Shown in pieces: positions 18,331-27,518 of a stretch of DNA of 64,000 bases (position 1 is its first letter; each line of letters starts with the position of its first letter). A program made the position numbers and the translations under genes. The DNA lies in NCBI RefSeq assembly GCF_000429145.1, contig NZ_AUBH01000001.1:434001-498000 (forward strand). Reading direction: 5' to 3'. The notes under the pieces are model-generated. The model was not told where the DNA came from and made no database searches. It was given only the letters and a program-made list of their open reading frames with translations. Source of the DNA: Aestuariibacter salexigens DSM 15300. Its GTDB lineage: Bacteria; Pseudomonadota; Gammaproteobacteria; Enterobacterales; Alteromonadaceae.

Positions 18331-21300
18331 ACACTGTTTCTCCCTGTGTCGCCGAGGCAAATTGTTTGCGGTCAAACAGACTGTACAGCACCGGAATCAA
18401 TACCAGGGTCAGCAGTGAGGCGAAAAGCAGGCCGAAAATTACCGTAATGGCCATTGGCGTTCTCACCTCTGCGCCTTCGCCCATACCTATTGCCATGGGC
18501 AGAAGACCAAGCACCGTTGTTAACGTTGTCATCATGATAGGACGTAAACGGCTGATGGCTGCATCGTGGATAGCGTCGACTTTTTGCATACCCTGTTCAC
18601 GTAATTGATTGATTCGGTCAATCAGAACTATGGCGTTATTGACGACGATGCCGGCTAGCATAATAAGGCCAATGAAAACGACAACGCTGACCGTGGTGCC
18701 TGTGATAAATAAACCGTAGATAGAGCCAGCACAGGCCAGAGGCACCGTGAACAGGATAATAAAGGGATGAAGCAGTGACTCGAACTGCGATGCCATCACC
18801 AGATACACCATGAAGATTGCCAAACCCAATGCGAACATCAGTGATGTGAAACTGGCCTGCATCTCTTCACTTTGTCCTGCAATATCAGCCTGCATGCTAA
18901 GTGGCAGAGACAGTTCGCGGATCAGCTGATTGGCTTCGGTGACCGCATCACCTAAATCGCCGTAGGCCAGATTTGCACTGATCACAACCACACGTTGCTG
19001 ACCTACCCGGGTAATTTCACTTGGACCGGTAGACAGCGTAACTTCAGCAACAGCGTCCAACGGTACTGCAGGAGAGCTGCCTGGATTCACAATCATATTG
19101 CCAATATCGGCAATGCTGTCGCGCTGGTCATTTTCGCTGCGTACCATGATATCGACTTTACGATCATCCACGCTGTATTTGCTCGCTACTTCACCGCCCA
19201 CTTTGGTGGCGATCAGCGTTGACACATCTGGAGCATTGAGACCTAGCTGTGCCAGTTTGGCATGGTCGAAGTAGATTTTTAGTTCAGGGTTACCGTTCAA
19301 TAACGTGGTTTTGACATCGGCAAAGCGTGGGTTCTGGGCCATGCTCTCGACAAGACGATCGCCATAGCGACGCAACATGCCAAGGTCGTAACCTGAAATT
19401 TCTATTTCTATCGGCGTATCAAAACTGAACAGGGCAGGGGTGCCAAATTTACTTTGTACGCCGGCCATTTCCGACAGTTGCGCACGCATGCTATCAATCA
19501 CCCGTTGCTGGGTCTCAGCACTGGCACCACTTTGCATCACGACGTTTAACTGGCCCCAGTGATCGCCACCCTGAGTGGGTGACGCGTTCATTAAGCTGCC
19601 TGTACCAGCCAGTGAATAGGTGCGCGCTACACCATCCTGAGACTCGGTGAATGTCGCTAACTCGGATAACACCGCATCCGTTTCAGCCAGAGGAGAGCCG
19701 CTGGGCAAACTGACTTCAACAAAAAATTCACCCTGTGTCAGGCTCGGTATAAGTTCCACGCCCAGACGAGGCAACAGTAATACTGACGCGACACTGATGG
19801 TAAGGATAATGGATAGCACCGCAACACGCGCACGCAGCACAACGTTTAACAGCGAGCGATAGCCAGATTCGGTTGATGTGTAAAGCAGGTTAAATGCCCA
19901 GATAAGCGGTTTGAATAGCCATTTACCTGCTGTGCTTAAGCCCTTTACAACCATCAATGTGATGCTGGTCAGCAGCAGAGGCAGCACATAAAACATGCCT
20001 TTCAGTAACCAACGTACCGGCATGGTCAGGTAATATACGCCCCAGCCCACGCGAGAGACGGGACGCCATGGATTGCGCTTCTCGCCCAGATCCAATGCGT
20101 CAGACTGCGCCTTTTTACCATCACGTGCAGCAAGCATGGGGATCAGTGTCAACGCTACGATTAACGATGCCGCCAGTGCGAACGTCACTGTCAGTGCCTG
20201 ATCGCTGAATAGTTGTCCGGCAATACCTTCGACAAACACCAGCGGAAAAAATACCGCCATGGTGGTAAGTGTCGACGCAACGATCGCCATCGAGACTTCT
20301 TTGGTGCCAATAATGGCGGCGTTTTTGGCTGTTTTTCCCTGCTGCTTTTGCTTGTCGATGTTTTCCAGCACCACAATGCTGTTGTCTACCAGCAGGCCAA
20401 TAGCCAGAGCAATACCGCCGAGGCTCATGATATTGAGGCTGATCTCGTTGGCATACATCAGGTTGAACGTAGCGATAATGGAGACTGGGATGGACAGCGA
20501 GATAATTAACGTCGGCCAGATGTTTTTTAAGAATACATACAAAATCACCATTGCCAGCAGGCCACCGATGATACCTGCTGATTTCACATCTTCGATAGCG
20601 TTGGCAATAAAGGTGCTCTGGTCATAGATAGGTTGTAGTTGGTAGTCCGCTGGCAGGCCATTGCGAATTTCACTGAGACGGGCATCAACACGCTTTGCAA
20701 CCTGCACAGTATTGGCATCACCTTCTTTGTAAATGGCGATCTCAACGCCTTCCAGTCCGTTGAATCGGGTGACGGAATTACGTTCCTTGTAGCCATCACT
20801 GACAGTAGCGATATCGCCTAGACGAATGTGCCGACCTTCACGGGTAGCAATAAACAGGTCCCGCATGTCATCAAGCGACGTAAATTCGTTAAGGGTTCTG
20901 ACCAGATATTCCTGAGAGCCTTCCTCTACACGACCACCAGACGCATTGACGTTTTCATTACGCAGGCGCGTGACAATTTCCTGTTCGGTAATATTCAGCT
21001 GTCCGGCCTTACGCTGGTCGATCAACACCTGAACTTCATTTTCCAGGCCGCCACCGATTTTTACCGATGCGACACCCTCGACGGATTCCAGTTTGCGTTT
21101 GATTTGCTCGTCGGCAAATACCCGTAAATTTTTCAGGGCGCTGATGTCATTGGCATTTATCGCAGCGTCTGTTGTTGCCAGACTGTCGCTACCCAACCCC
21201 AGTTTTACAATAGGGGCCTGGGTTGGGTTAAAGCGCAACAGTAGCGGCTTTTCAACATCCAGGGGTAGCTGCAATATATCCAGCTTCTCCCGTACTTCGA

Positions 21301-21616
21301 GGCTGGCCATGTCCATATCAGTGCCCCAGGCGAACTCAAGCACAACATCAGACTGACCGGCTTTTGATGTTGAGGTGACGGTGTGCACACCTTTTACTAT
21401 GCCGATGGACTCTTCTATCGGCTTGGACACTAACTGTTCTATTTCGCCCGGCGCCGCCCCCGGATACAGGGTGCGGATCGTTAATGTGGGATACGACAAC
21501 TCGGGCAGCAGATTAATGGCAAGCCGTGATAATGAGACCATGCCAAACAGCAACACTGCAAAAGTGAACATCCAGACGGTAACGGGGCGTTTTACTGCCG
21601 TTTCTACCAGTTTCAT
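18323..21616 (-). CDS. RND efflux permease with a central insertion (first permease)
   Basis: A 1097-residue HAE/AcrB-type pump, about 50-70 residues longer than usual. It starts MKLVETAVKRPVTVWMF. The relay helix reads LAIGLLVDNSIVVLENI, again Asp-Asn. The extra length lies after helix 6, about residues 497-578. There two additional hydrophobic stretches (GMFYVLPLLLTSITLMVV and KWLFKPLIWAFNLLY) precede the second half (RSLLNVVLRARVAVLS). The gene starts 16 nt after the adaptor stop and overlaps the second permease. Substrate unknown. Confidence 0.9.
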   Translation of the reverse strand: MKLVETAVKRPVTVWMFTFAVLLFGMVSLSRLAINLLPELSYPTLTIRTLYPGAAPGEIEQLVSKPIEESIGIVKGVHTVTSTSKAGQSDVVLEFAWGTDMDMASLEVREKLDILQLPLDVEKPLLLRFNPTQAPIVKLGLGSDSLATTDAAINANDISALKNLRVFADEQIKRKLESVEGVASVKIGGGLENEVQVLIDQRKAGQLNITEQEIVTRLRNENVNASGGRVEEGSQEYLVRTLNEFTSLDDMRDLFIATREGRHIRLGDIATVSDGYKERNSVTRFNGLEGVEIAIYKEGDANTVQVAKRVDARLSEIRNGLPADYQLQPIYDQSTFIANAIEDVKSAGIIGGLLAMVILYVFLKNIWPTLIISLSIPVSIIATFNLMYANEISLNIMSLGGIALAIGLLVDNSIVVLENIDKQKQQGKTAKNAAIIGTKEVSMAIVASTLTTMAVFFPLVFVEGIAGQLFSDQALTVTFALAASLIVALTLIPMLAARDGKKAQSDALDLGEKRNPWRPVSRVGWGVYYLTMPVRWLLKGMFYVLPLLLTSITLMVVKGLSTAGKWLFKPLIWAFNLLYTSTESGYRSLLNVVLRARVAVLSIILTISVASVLLLPRLGVELIPSLTQGEFFVEVSLPSGSPLAETDAVLSELATFTESQDGVARTYSLAGTGSLMNASPTQGGDHWGQLNVVMQSGASAETQQRVIDSMRAQLSEMAGVQSKFGTPALFSFDTPIEIEISGYDLGMLRRYGDRLVESMAQNPRFADVKTTLLNGNPELKIYFDHAKLAQLGLNAPDVSTLIATKVGGEVASKYSVDDRKVDIMVRSENDQRDSIADIGNMIVNPGSSPAVPLDAVAEVTLSTGPSEITRVGQQRVVVISANLAYGDLGDAVTEANQLIRELSLPLSMQADIAGQSEEMQASFTSLMFALGLAIFMVYLVMASQFESLLHPFIILFTVPLACAGSIYGLFITGTTVSVVVFIGLIMLAGIVVNNAIVLIDRINQLREQGMQKVDAIHDAAISRLRPIMMTTLTTVLGLLPMAIGMGEGAEVRTPMAITVIFGLLFASLLTLVLIPVLYSLFDRKQFASATQGETVYG

Positions 21617-21631
21617 GATGATATCCCTTCG

Positions 21632-22720
21632 TTAGCCGTTGACGATGTCAACAGGTGCCTGGTCTTTGAGGTTCTGGTGACCGGTGATGACCACCTGCTC
21701 AGAACCATTGAGTCCTTCAAGGATCTCTGCGAATTCACCTTCCTGATAACCGACTTTAACCGCGACCTTTTTGGCAATACCTTCTTCTACTACAAAGACG
21801 TTCACGTCGTTGTCGATGGCCAGTAGGGCCTTACGAGGCAGTAAGGTTGCATCTTCGCGGGTGTCATAGTTAAGTTTGACCTGCGCGAACATGCCTGCTT
21901 TTAGGTGGTTTTCCTCATTTGGTACACGCAGCGTCACTTTAAACGTGCCTGTTGCGGCATCAATGACAGGGCTGATGCGCTCTACGTAAGCATCAACATT
22001 CTGATTGCCAAGCGCGGTCATTGCCAGTGAGGCGCGCTGGTCTTCGTGTACTTTAGACAGTTCTTTCTCCGGTAGGTGAACAATGCCGTACAGCTCTTTT
22101 TGCTGCACGATATGAAACATCCGCTCACGCTGGAAAGACTCAGTGAGGTTACCGACTTTGGCATTGCGCTCTGCGATATAGCCGCTGATAGGGGCGGTGA
22201 TGGTGGCTTCCTGAAGATCAAGTTCAGCCAGTTTCAATACAGCTTGTGCAGCCTCGTATTGTGCATTGAGCTTATCGTAGGTGTCTTCGCTGACTAACTT
22301 TTTATCATGCACTTTATTGATTTTGGCCAGTTCTTTCTCGATACCTTTCAGGTCAGCTTTCGCCTTAGACAGACTAAGGTGGTAACGCTCGGGCTCTAAT
22401 TGCGCCAACACCTGACCTTTTTCAACATAATCCCCTTCTTCAACCAGAATTTCGCTGATAATCCCCGATGCTCTGGCGACGACAAATGCTTCTTCTTTCG
22501 CTTCTAACACCGCAGTGGTCGAATAGTTTGATGAGATATCGCCGCGCTGCAATGACGCTGTCTCTACCGGAATACTGACAACGACCTTCTTGTCTTCCTG
22601 TGGATTATCAGCTGATGCCGCTGCGCCACTGCAGCCGCTTAAAGTTAGTGAGGCGCTCAACAGCGCTGCAGTTGAAAGGGTGTAAAAAAGTGTTTTGTTG
22701 TGTAGACGTTGAAATTCCAT
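21632..22720 (-). CDS. RND pump periplasmic adaptor, lipoprotein
   Basis: A 362-residue membrane-fusion protein. The signal peptide ends in lipobox LSGC (Cys about residue 30), so it is lipid-anchored in the inner membrane. The split lipoyl domain (ILVEEGDYVEKGQVLAQL and TITAPISGYIAERNAKVG), a short coiled-coil hairpin, a beta-barrel and a C-terminal domain follow. It is the first gene of the adaptor-permease-permease operon and serves both pumps. The outer-membrane channel is not encoded here. Confidence 0.9.
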   Translation of the reverse strand: MEFQRLHNKTLFYTLSTAALLSASLTLSGCSGAAASADNPQEDKKVVVSIPVETASLQRGDISSNYSTTAVLEAKEEAFVVARASGIISEILVEEGDYVEKGQVLAQLEPERYHLSLSKAKADLKGIEKELAKINKVHDKKLVSEDTYDKLNAQYEAAQAVLKLAELDLQEATITAPISGYIAERNAKVGNLTESFQRERMFHIVQQKELYGIVHLPEKELSKVHEDQRASLAMTALGNQNVDAYVERISPVIDAATGTFKVTLRVPNEENHLKAGMFAQVKLNYDTREDATLLPRKALLAIDNDVNVFVVEEGIAKKVAVKVGYQEGEFAEILEGLNGSEQVVITGHQNLKDQAPVDIVNG

Positions 22721-22855
22721 GTTGCCCTCGACTGTAAAAGTATTCGCGTATGCGTGCTATGCCAGTCTTGTGCATCACTCGTGCCACTAAAAATAATCTA
22801 ATAAAAACAATGGTATAGAATTCAAAAGAGAGAGGGGTGGGGAGATTAACCAAAA

Positions 22856-22880
22856 GGTGTTGGCCAAATTTGCCAACACC
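22856..22880 (-). terminator. Terminator of the osmC/cvfB operon
   Basis: A perfect 9-bp stem (22856-22864 with 22872-22880) has a 7-base loop. On the minus strand it is followed by TTTTGGTT. It sits about 30 bases after the OsmC stop. Confidence 0.7.
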
Positions 22881-22910
22881 TGAGATTTTTGACCACAAAT
22901 ATGATTCTGC

Positions 22911-23318
22911 TTAGGCCTCGGTCGGTGCAGTAACGCTAAAACTGGTTGTAATAGGCACTGAAGCGTTGAGCATGAGCATCACCGAACAATACTTTTCAGT
23001 CGACAATGACACGGCCCGTTGCAGGTGTTTTTCATTGATATCAACGCCACTTACTTCATAGTGGGCGTGAATTTTTGTAAATACTCTAGGAGGAGAATCC
23101 GCTCGTTCTGCCTCCAGTCTGCATTGACAAGCCTGGATATCCTGACGGGCTTTTTTCATGATCTCTACCACGTCTACAGATGAACATGCTCCCACAGCAA
23201 CAAGCACAGATTGCATGGGCGAAATGTGCTTATCATTACCATCCATCACGATTTCACGGCCGTCATCCATGGTGCCTTTAAAGATTAAGTCTCCCTGCCA
23301 GTCGACTACTGCTTTCAT
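22911..23318 (-). CDS. OsmC family protein (peroxiredoxin-like)
   Basis: A 135-residue OsmC-fold protein. The two family cysteines are visible in AVGACSSVDVVEIMKK and KYCSVMLMLN, the peroxidatic and resolving positions of Ohr/OsmC proteins that reduce organic hydroperoxides. It is closest by feel to the YhfA-like subgroup, which lacks the Ohr N-terminus. The ATG overlaps the CvfB-like gene stop by four bases (ATGA), so the two are translationally coupled. Confidence 0.88.
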   Translation of the reverse strand: MKAVVDWQGDLIFKGTMDDGREIVMDGNDKHISPMQSVLVAVGACSSVDVVEIMKKARQDIQACQCRLEAERADSPPRVFTKIHAHYEVSGVDINEKHLQRAVSLSTEKYCSVMLMLNASVPITTSFSVTAPTEA

Positions 23319-24163
23319 TGCATTTCCTCACTTATTAATTTTATAAATTCTTTATTAATGATGATGCGACGCTGTTTAAACAACGCACCAAGTGCTTTTT
23401 TATAGGCGCCTTTGCTCACACCAAAACGACGGTTGATCTCATCTGCAGGGCTTTTGTCGGTTAGGGTTGATACGCCTCCATGTGCGAGCAAATCTTCAAT
23501 AATTTGCTCATGCAGTGATGAGCGACCGGTTTCATCATCTCGCTGCAGGGCAACATCAAGTTTGCCATCTTCGCGGACCTGTTTGATGAAACCTGTCAGA
23601 GACTGACCGGGCTTAATTGGCATAAACACATCGGATTTAAATATCAGGCCTAAACAACGGTTTTCTATCAGTACCTTGAAACCCAGTTCACTTTTCGCCG
23701 TGACCAGCAGAGTGACCGCATCCCCTGACTTTAAATAGGCATCGGTTTCCGGATAAAAACGATGCAGTTTGGTGCTGCCCTGTAGCTTCTGATACTTGTC
23801 GTCATAGTAAACGTGCACCACATACGTGAGCCCGACCTGCATCAGTCTGTCCTGCTGTGCAATAGGAACGAATAAATCCTGTTCTATACCCCAGTCAACA
23901 AATGCGCCGTGCTTGGATACGCCGGTCACAGTAAGCGCAGCAGTGTTATCGCAAAGGACTTTGGGTGGTGTCAACGATGCGCAGTTCTGACCCTGCTTAT
24001 CCTCATAGATGACCACCTCTATTTCATCGTCAGGTGCAATATCAGCATGCTGTGGATCGTCATGTTTTAATATGGCCTCATCGCCATGTTGATTGCGAAG
24101 CAAGAAGCCGAACGGCAGCGTCTCTGCGACCGTCATGGAGTTGAATTGACCTAGATTTAGCAT
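23315..24163 (-). CDS. CvfB/YitL-like S1-domain RNA-binding protein
   Basis: A 282-residue protein with tandem S1-like OB folds (KHGAFVDWGIEQDLFVPIAQQ and a further one about 140-205) and a C-terminal winged-helix part (SPADEINRRFGVSKGAYKKALGALFKQRRI). This is the architecture of CvfB/YitL proteins, which bind RNA and affect expression of virulence or stress genes in Gram-positives; the role in gammaproteobacteria is not known. First gene of the two-gene unit with osmC. Confidence 0.85.
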   Translation of the reverse strand: MLNLGQFNSMTVAETLPFGFLLRNQHGDEAILKHDDPQHADIAPDDEIEVVIYEDKQGQNCASLTPPKVLCDNTAALTVTGVSKHGAFVDWGIEQDLFVPIAQQDRLMQVGLTYVVHVYYDDKYQKLQGSTKLHRFYPETDAYLKSGDAVTLLVTAKSELGFKVLIENRCLGLIFKSDVFMPIKPGQSLTGFIKQVREDGKLDVALQRDDETGRSSLHEQIIEDLLAHGGVSTLTDKSPADEINRRFGVSKGAYKKALGALFKQRRIIINKEFIKLISEEMQ

Positions 24164-24242
24164 TGTGGAGTAAACAGCACTGAACGTTATTGATAGACTA
24201 AGCCGTATAGTGTAACCAAGAAGTCAGGTAACCCCTAGTATC

Positions 24243-24980
24243 ATGTTGATTAATTGCGATTTAGGCGAAGGATTCGGGGCCTGGAAAATGGGCCAGGACG
24301 AGCAACTCATGCCGTATGTAGATCAGGCTAACATTGCCTGTGGTTTTCATGCTGGCGATCCGGTTGTTATGCAGCGCGCGGTGCATCACGCAAAGTTGAA
24401 TCACGTGAGTATCGGGGCCCATCCGGCGTATCCCGACCTGCAGGGCTTTGGCCGGCGCAGTATGCGTCTCAGTCACAGTGAGCTTATTGCATTGCTGCAT
24501 TATCAAATTGGTGCACTGGAGGGCGTGGCACAAAGTCTTGGCGCCAGCGTAGATTATGTTAAGCCTCATGGCGCGCTGTATAACGACATGATGGCGGATA
24601 CAGATTTGCTCGATATCGTCATGCAGGGCGTCGCAGACTACCATCGCCCGCTCTCTCTTATGATCCAGGCCACGCCCAACTGGCAAACTCATCAGCATAT
24701 GGCGGATAAACATCGTCTGACACTGCTGTTTGAAGCCTTTGCCGATCGGCGCTACCTGGACAACGGACAGCTGCAACCAAGAGCACAACCCGGTGCGGTG
24801 CTTGACGCAAAACAATGTATTCAACAGGCCCGACAGCTTATCAAAGAGGGTAAAGTGACGACAGTGTCTGGTCACAACCTGAGTGTCAAAGCCGATACTC
24901 TGTGCGTGCATGGTGACGGAGAGGAAGCGCTATCCATCGCAGCACAACTTAGAAGTCTGATTGATGAGTTAGCGTCTTGA
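24243..24980 (+). CDS. pxpA: 5-oxoprolinase subunit PxpA (LamB/YcsF family)
   Basis: A 245-residue protein starting MLINCDLGEGFGAWKMG, with NIACGFHAGDP, GAHPAYPDLQGFGRR and VKPHGALYNDM, all hallmark metal/active-site segments of the family. PxpA acts with PxpB and PxpC to open 5-oxo-L-proline to L-glutamate using ATP, removing a damage product of glutamine and glutamate. First gene of pxpA-pxpB-pxpC-dat-alr; its stop overlaps the pxpB start by four bases. Confidence 0.95.
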   Translation: MLINCDLGEGFGAWKMGQDEQLMPYVDQANIACGFHAGDPVVMQRAVHHAKLNHVSIGAHPAYPDLQGFGRRSMRLSHSELIALLHYQIGALEGVAQSLGASVDYVKPHGALYNDMMADTDLLDIVMQGVADYHRPLSLMIQATPNWQTHQHMADKHRLTLLFEAFADRRYLDNGQLQPRAQPGAVLDAKQCIQQARQLIKEGKVTTVSGHNLSVKADTLCVHGDGEEALSIAAQLRSLIDELAS

Positions 24981-25666
24981 GTATTGACTGGCAAATACAA
25001 AACGCTGGGGAACAAAGCGTTATTGTTTACGCTGACTGTAGTGATCTTGATAAAGCCAATGCTGCCATTAGCCAGCTGCATCGACAACTGGTGGATAGCA
25101 CGTTGCCGATCACTTCAATGGTACCGTCATATCAGTCCCTACTGGTCAGTTATGACAGCGATGTGATGCCATATCTCGACCTCCGTGCCAGGATAAAAGC
25201 ATTACTGCCTGCTGAGGCTCTGGAGGATAAAGGTGGTCGTCGTTTAACGGTGCCCGTTTGTTATGGTGCAGGAGACGTGTGTGATCTTGATGCGGTGGCA
25301 AAATCCACCGGGATTGCCGTTGATGAAGTGATTGCCTTACACAGCGAAACTGAATATCGGGTGTATGCGATTGGGTTCGCGCCGGGGTTTGCCTATATGG
25401 GGAGTCTGGATACACGCTTACAGCTACCTAGAATGTCAACACCCAGAACAGCTGTACCTGCGGGTTCGCTTGCTATTGCTGAGTCGCAGACCGCTATTTA
25501 TCCACAGGCTTCACCAGGTGGATGGCACATCCTGGGGCAATGTGCCGCACCGGTTTTCACGTTACAACCATCGCATCAAACCATTTGGAAAGTAGGTGAC
25601 CGGGTGAGGTTTGAGCCTGTCGCACAGTCTGAACTCGCGCACGTAGGTATCAGCATCGATGAGTAG
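24977..25666 (+). CDS. pxpB: 5-oxoprolinase subunit PxpB (allophanate hydrolase subunit 1 family)
   Basis: A 229-residue protein of the KipI family. Diagnostic stretches are VCYGAGDVCDLD, YAIGFAPGFAYMG, LPRMSTPRTAVPAGSLAIA and YPQASPGGWHILG. It forms the ATP-dependent 5-oxoprolinase with PxpA and PxpC. The start is a GTG that overlaps the pxpA stop; the stop overlaps pxpC by eight bases, which fixes the order of a coupled operon. Confidence 0.94.
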   Translation: MSIDWQIQNAGEQSVIVYADCSDLDKANAAISQLHRQLVDSTLPITSMVPSYQSLLVSYDSDVMPYLDLRARIKALLPAEALEDKGGRRLTVPVCYGAGDVCDLDAVAKSTGIAVDEVIALHSETEYRVYAIGFAPGFAYMGSLDTRLQLPRMSTPRTAVPAGSLAIAESQTAIYPQASPGGWHILGQCAAPVFTLQPSHQTIWKVGDRVRFEPVAQSELAHVGISIDE

Positions 25667-26624
25667 TCAGTCAGTGTCAGTCATGAAAGTGAGCCAACCT
25701 GGTCCGTATGCAACGCTGCAGGATAGGGGCCGAGTCGGCGGTGAGCCGATGGGGGTTGGCTCAAGTGGCGCATTGGATACGCACAGTTACGCGTGGGCGA
25801 ATAGGTTATGCAGTAATTCGACAAATAGCGCCTGCATCGAGATCACGGCGGGGATGTTTGAGGCACAAGTGCTGCGTGAAACGGTCGTAGCACTGACAGG
25901 TGCTCATGCAACGTTCTGCATTGATGGCAACCCCCACGCAACCTGGCAAAGCCACAGGGTCAAAAAAGGTCAGGTAATATCTGTTGCGCCGCCTGATGCA
26001 GGTTTTCGAAACTACCTGGCAATAAGCGGCGGTTTCACCGGCCCTGAGATCCTCGGCAGTGTGTCTACCAACCGCAGGGAGAGATTGGGCGGACACAAGG
26101 GAGATGGTTCCGTCATTAGTGCAGGCGATGTACTGCAGGGCGTAGCACTAAACAATACGCCTAAGACTCTATTGAGGGCTCCTGAGCAAGTTATTCCATC
26201 GTTTCCTGACAAAATCATATTGCGACTGGTAAAAGGGTATCAGTTTGATAGTTTCCCTTCGTCAAGCATCCGCACCTTGCTTTTCAATGATTATGCAGTC
26301 AGTAATAAAAGTGACCGTATGGGCATCAGGCTCTCCGGAAGTGCCGTCACGCCGCCTACTTCGCCATTGTTTTCTGAAGGGATCTGTTTCGGAGCAGTTC
26401 AGGTGCCCGCAGACGGACAGCCGATCATTATGCTTAGTGACCGGCAAACAATTGGCGGATACCACAAACTGGGCAGTATTTTACGCAGTGACGCCAATGC
26501 GTTGGCGCAGGCAAAACCGGGTGACAGTGTGAGCTTTGACATTATCGACGTATTGGATGCACAGGCGCATTTACAGTTGGAAAAATATCGCTTTGACCAT
26601 ACTATGCCGCTGTCAGTGAATTAA
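25659..26624 (+). CDS. pxpC: 5-oxoprolinase subunit PxpC (allophanate hydrolase subunit 2 family)
   Basis: A 321-residue protein of the KipA family: QPGPYATLQDRGRVG near the start, GVGSSGALD, YLAISGGF, and SDRQTIGGYHKLG near the end. Third subunit of the 5-oxoprolinase. The ATG overlaps pxpB, and the D-amino-acid transaminase begins 22 nt downstream. Confidence 0.94.
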   Translation: MSSQSVSVMKVSQPGPYATLQDRGRVGGEPMGVGSSGALDTHSYAWANRLCSNSTNSACIEITAGMFEAQVLRETVVALTGAHATFCIDGNPHATWQSHRVKKGQVISVAPPDAGFRNYLAISGGFTGPEILGSVSTNRRERLGGHKGDGSVISAGDVLQGVALNNTPKTLLRAPEQVIPSFPDKIILRLVKGYQFDSFPSSSIRTLLFNDYAVSNKSDRMGIRLSGSAVTPPTSPLFSEGICFGAVQVPADGQPIIMLSDRQTIGGYHKLGSILRSDANALAQAKPGDSVSFDIIDVLDAQAHLQLEKYRFDHTMPLSVN

Positions 26625-26646
26625 TGTTTTCATAAAGGACCTTCGG

Positions 26647-27513
26647 TTGTCAGACATTTCACAAATGGCCTATCTGAACGGCCAGTATCTGCCTTTAAGT
26701 GAGGCTCGTATTTCCCCGATGGACAGAGGCTTTCTGTTCGGTGACGGTATTTATGAAGTGATACCGAGCTACGGTGGACGGCTGGTAGGCATGCGTGCAC
26801 ACATGCAAAGAATGCGCAACGGGCTTGATGCCATTGGCATTCGTGTCACTATCGAAGATCAGGAAATGCAGGAAATCGCGACCCGCCTTCTGCAAGCAAG
26901 TGGTAATGGTAATCTTGGCGTATATTTTCATATCAGTCGTGGCGCAGATCTGACCCGTATGCACGGTTTTCCCGAGCAGATAACACCCACAATATTTGCC
27001 TTTGCATTTGCGATTCCGGAAGCAGGAACCGGTCACCCTGACTCAGCGAAATGTGTCAATGTGGTCACCTGTGAGGACATGCGCTGGCGACGCTGCCATA
27101 TTAAATCAACTTCACTGCTGGGTAACGTGCTGCATTTTCAACATGGCAGGGAGCAGGGTCAGGATGAAACGATCCTGTACAACCAGCATGGACACATCAC
27201 TGAAGCCAGTGCGTGTAACGTCTTTGCCGTGCTCGATAACAGGATTGTTACGCCGGCATTGGACAATCAGTTGCTGCCTGGCATCACACGACAGCTGGTG
27301 ATCAGTATCTTGCGCGATTTTGATGTGCCTGTGGTCGAAGATACCGTCACGCGGCAGCAGCTTCGTGAGGCTGACGAAGTGTGGTTAACCAGTTCAAGTA
27401 AAGAAATACGACCGGTAGTCTCTATAGACGGACAACCTATTGGTAGTGGCAAGCCCGGTCGGTATTGGCATAAAGCGATGACGTTGTATGCTCAACATAA
27501 GTTTGACTATTAG
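26647..27513 (+). CDS. dat: D-amino-acid (D-alanine) transaminase
   Basis: A 288-residue fold-type IV PLP aminotransferase. The PLP lysine is Lys153 in RRCHIKSTSLLGNVL, the segment that distinguishes D-amino-acid transaminases, and the cofactor glutamate lies in ITEASACNVF. It swaps amino groups between D-alanine and 2-oxoglutarate, giving D-glutamate. The start is TTG with AAAGGA seven bases before it; the first ATG would be at residue 7. It lies between pxpC and alr, so peptidoglycan D-amino-acid supply is tied to 5-oxoproline recycling. Confidence 0.9.
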   Translation: MSDISQMAYLNGQYLPLSEARISPMDRGFLFGDGIYEVIPSYGGRLVGMRAHMQRMRNGLDAIGIRVTIEDQEMQEIATRLLQASGNGNLGVYFHISRGADLTRMHGFPEQITPTIFAFAFAIPEAGTGHPDSAKCVNVVTCEDMRWRRCHIKSTSLLGNVLHFQHGREQGQDETILYNQHGHITEASACNVFAVLDNRIVTPALDNQLLPGITRQLVISILRDFDVPVVEDTVTRQQLREADEVWLTSSSKEIRPVVSIDGQPIGSGKPGRYWHKAMTLYAQHKFDY

Positions 27514-27518
27514 GCACA

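Noticed and set aside
24261-24911. A 216-codon frame antisense to pxpA
   Set aside because: pxpA is certain from its motifs; the antisense frame is rich in Cys and His and follows the codon bias shadow of pxpA.
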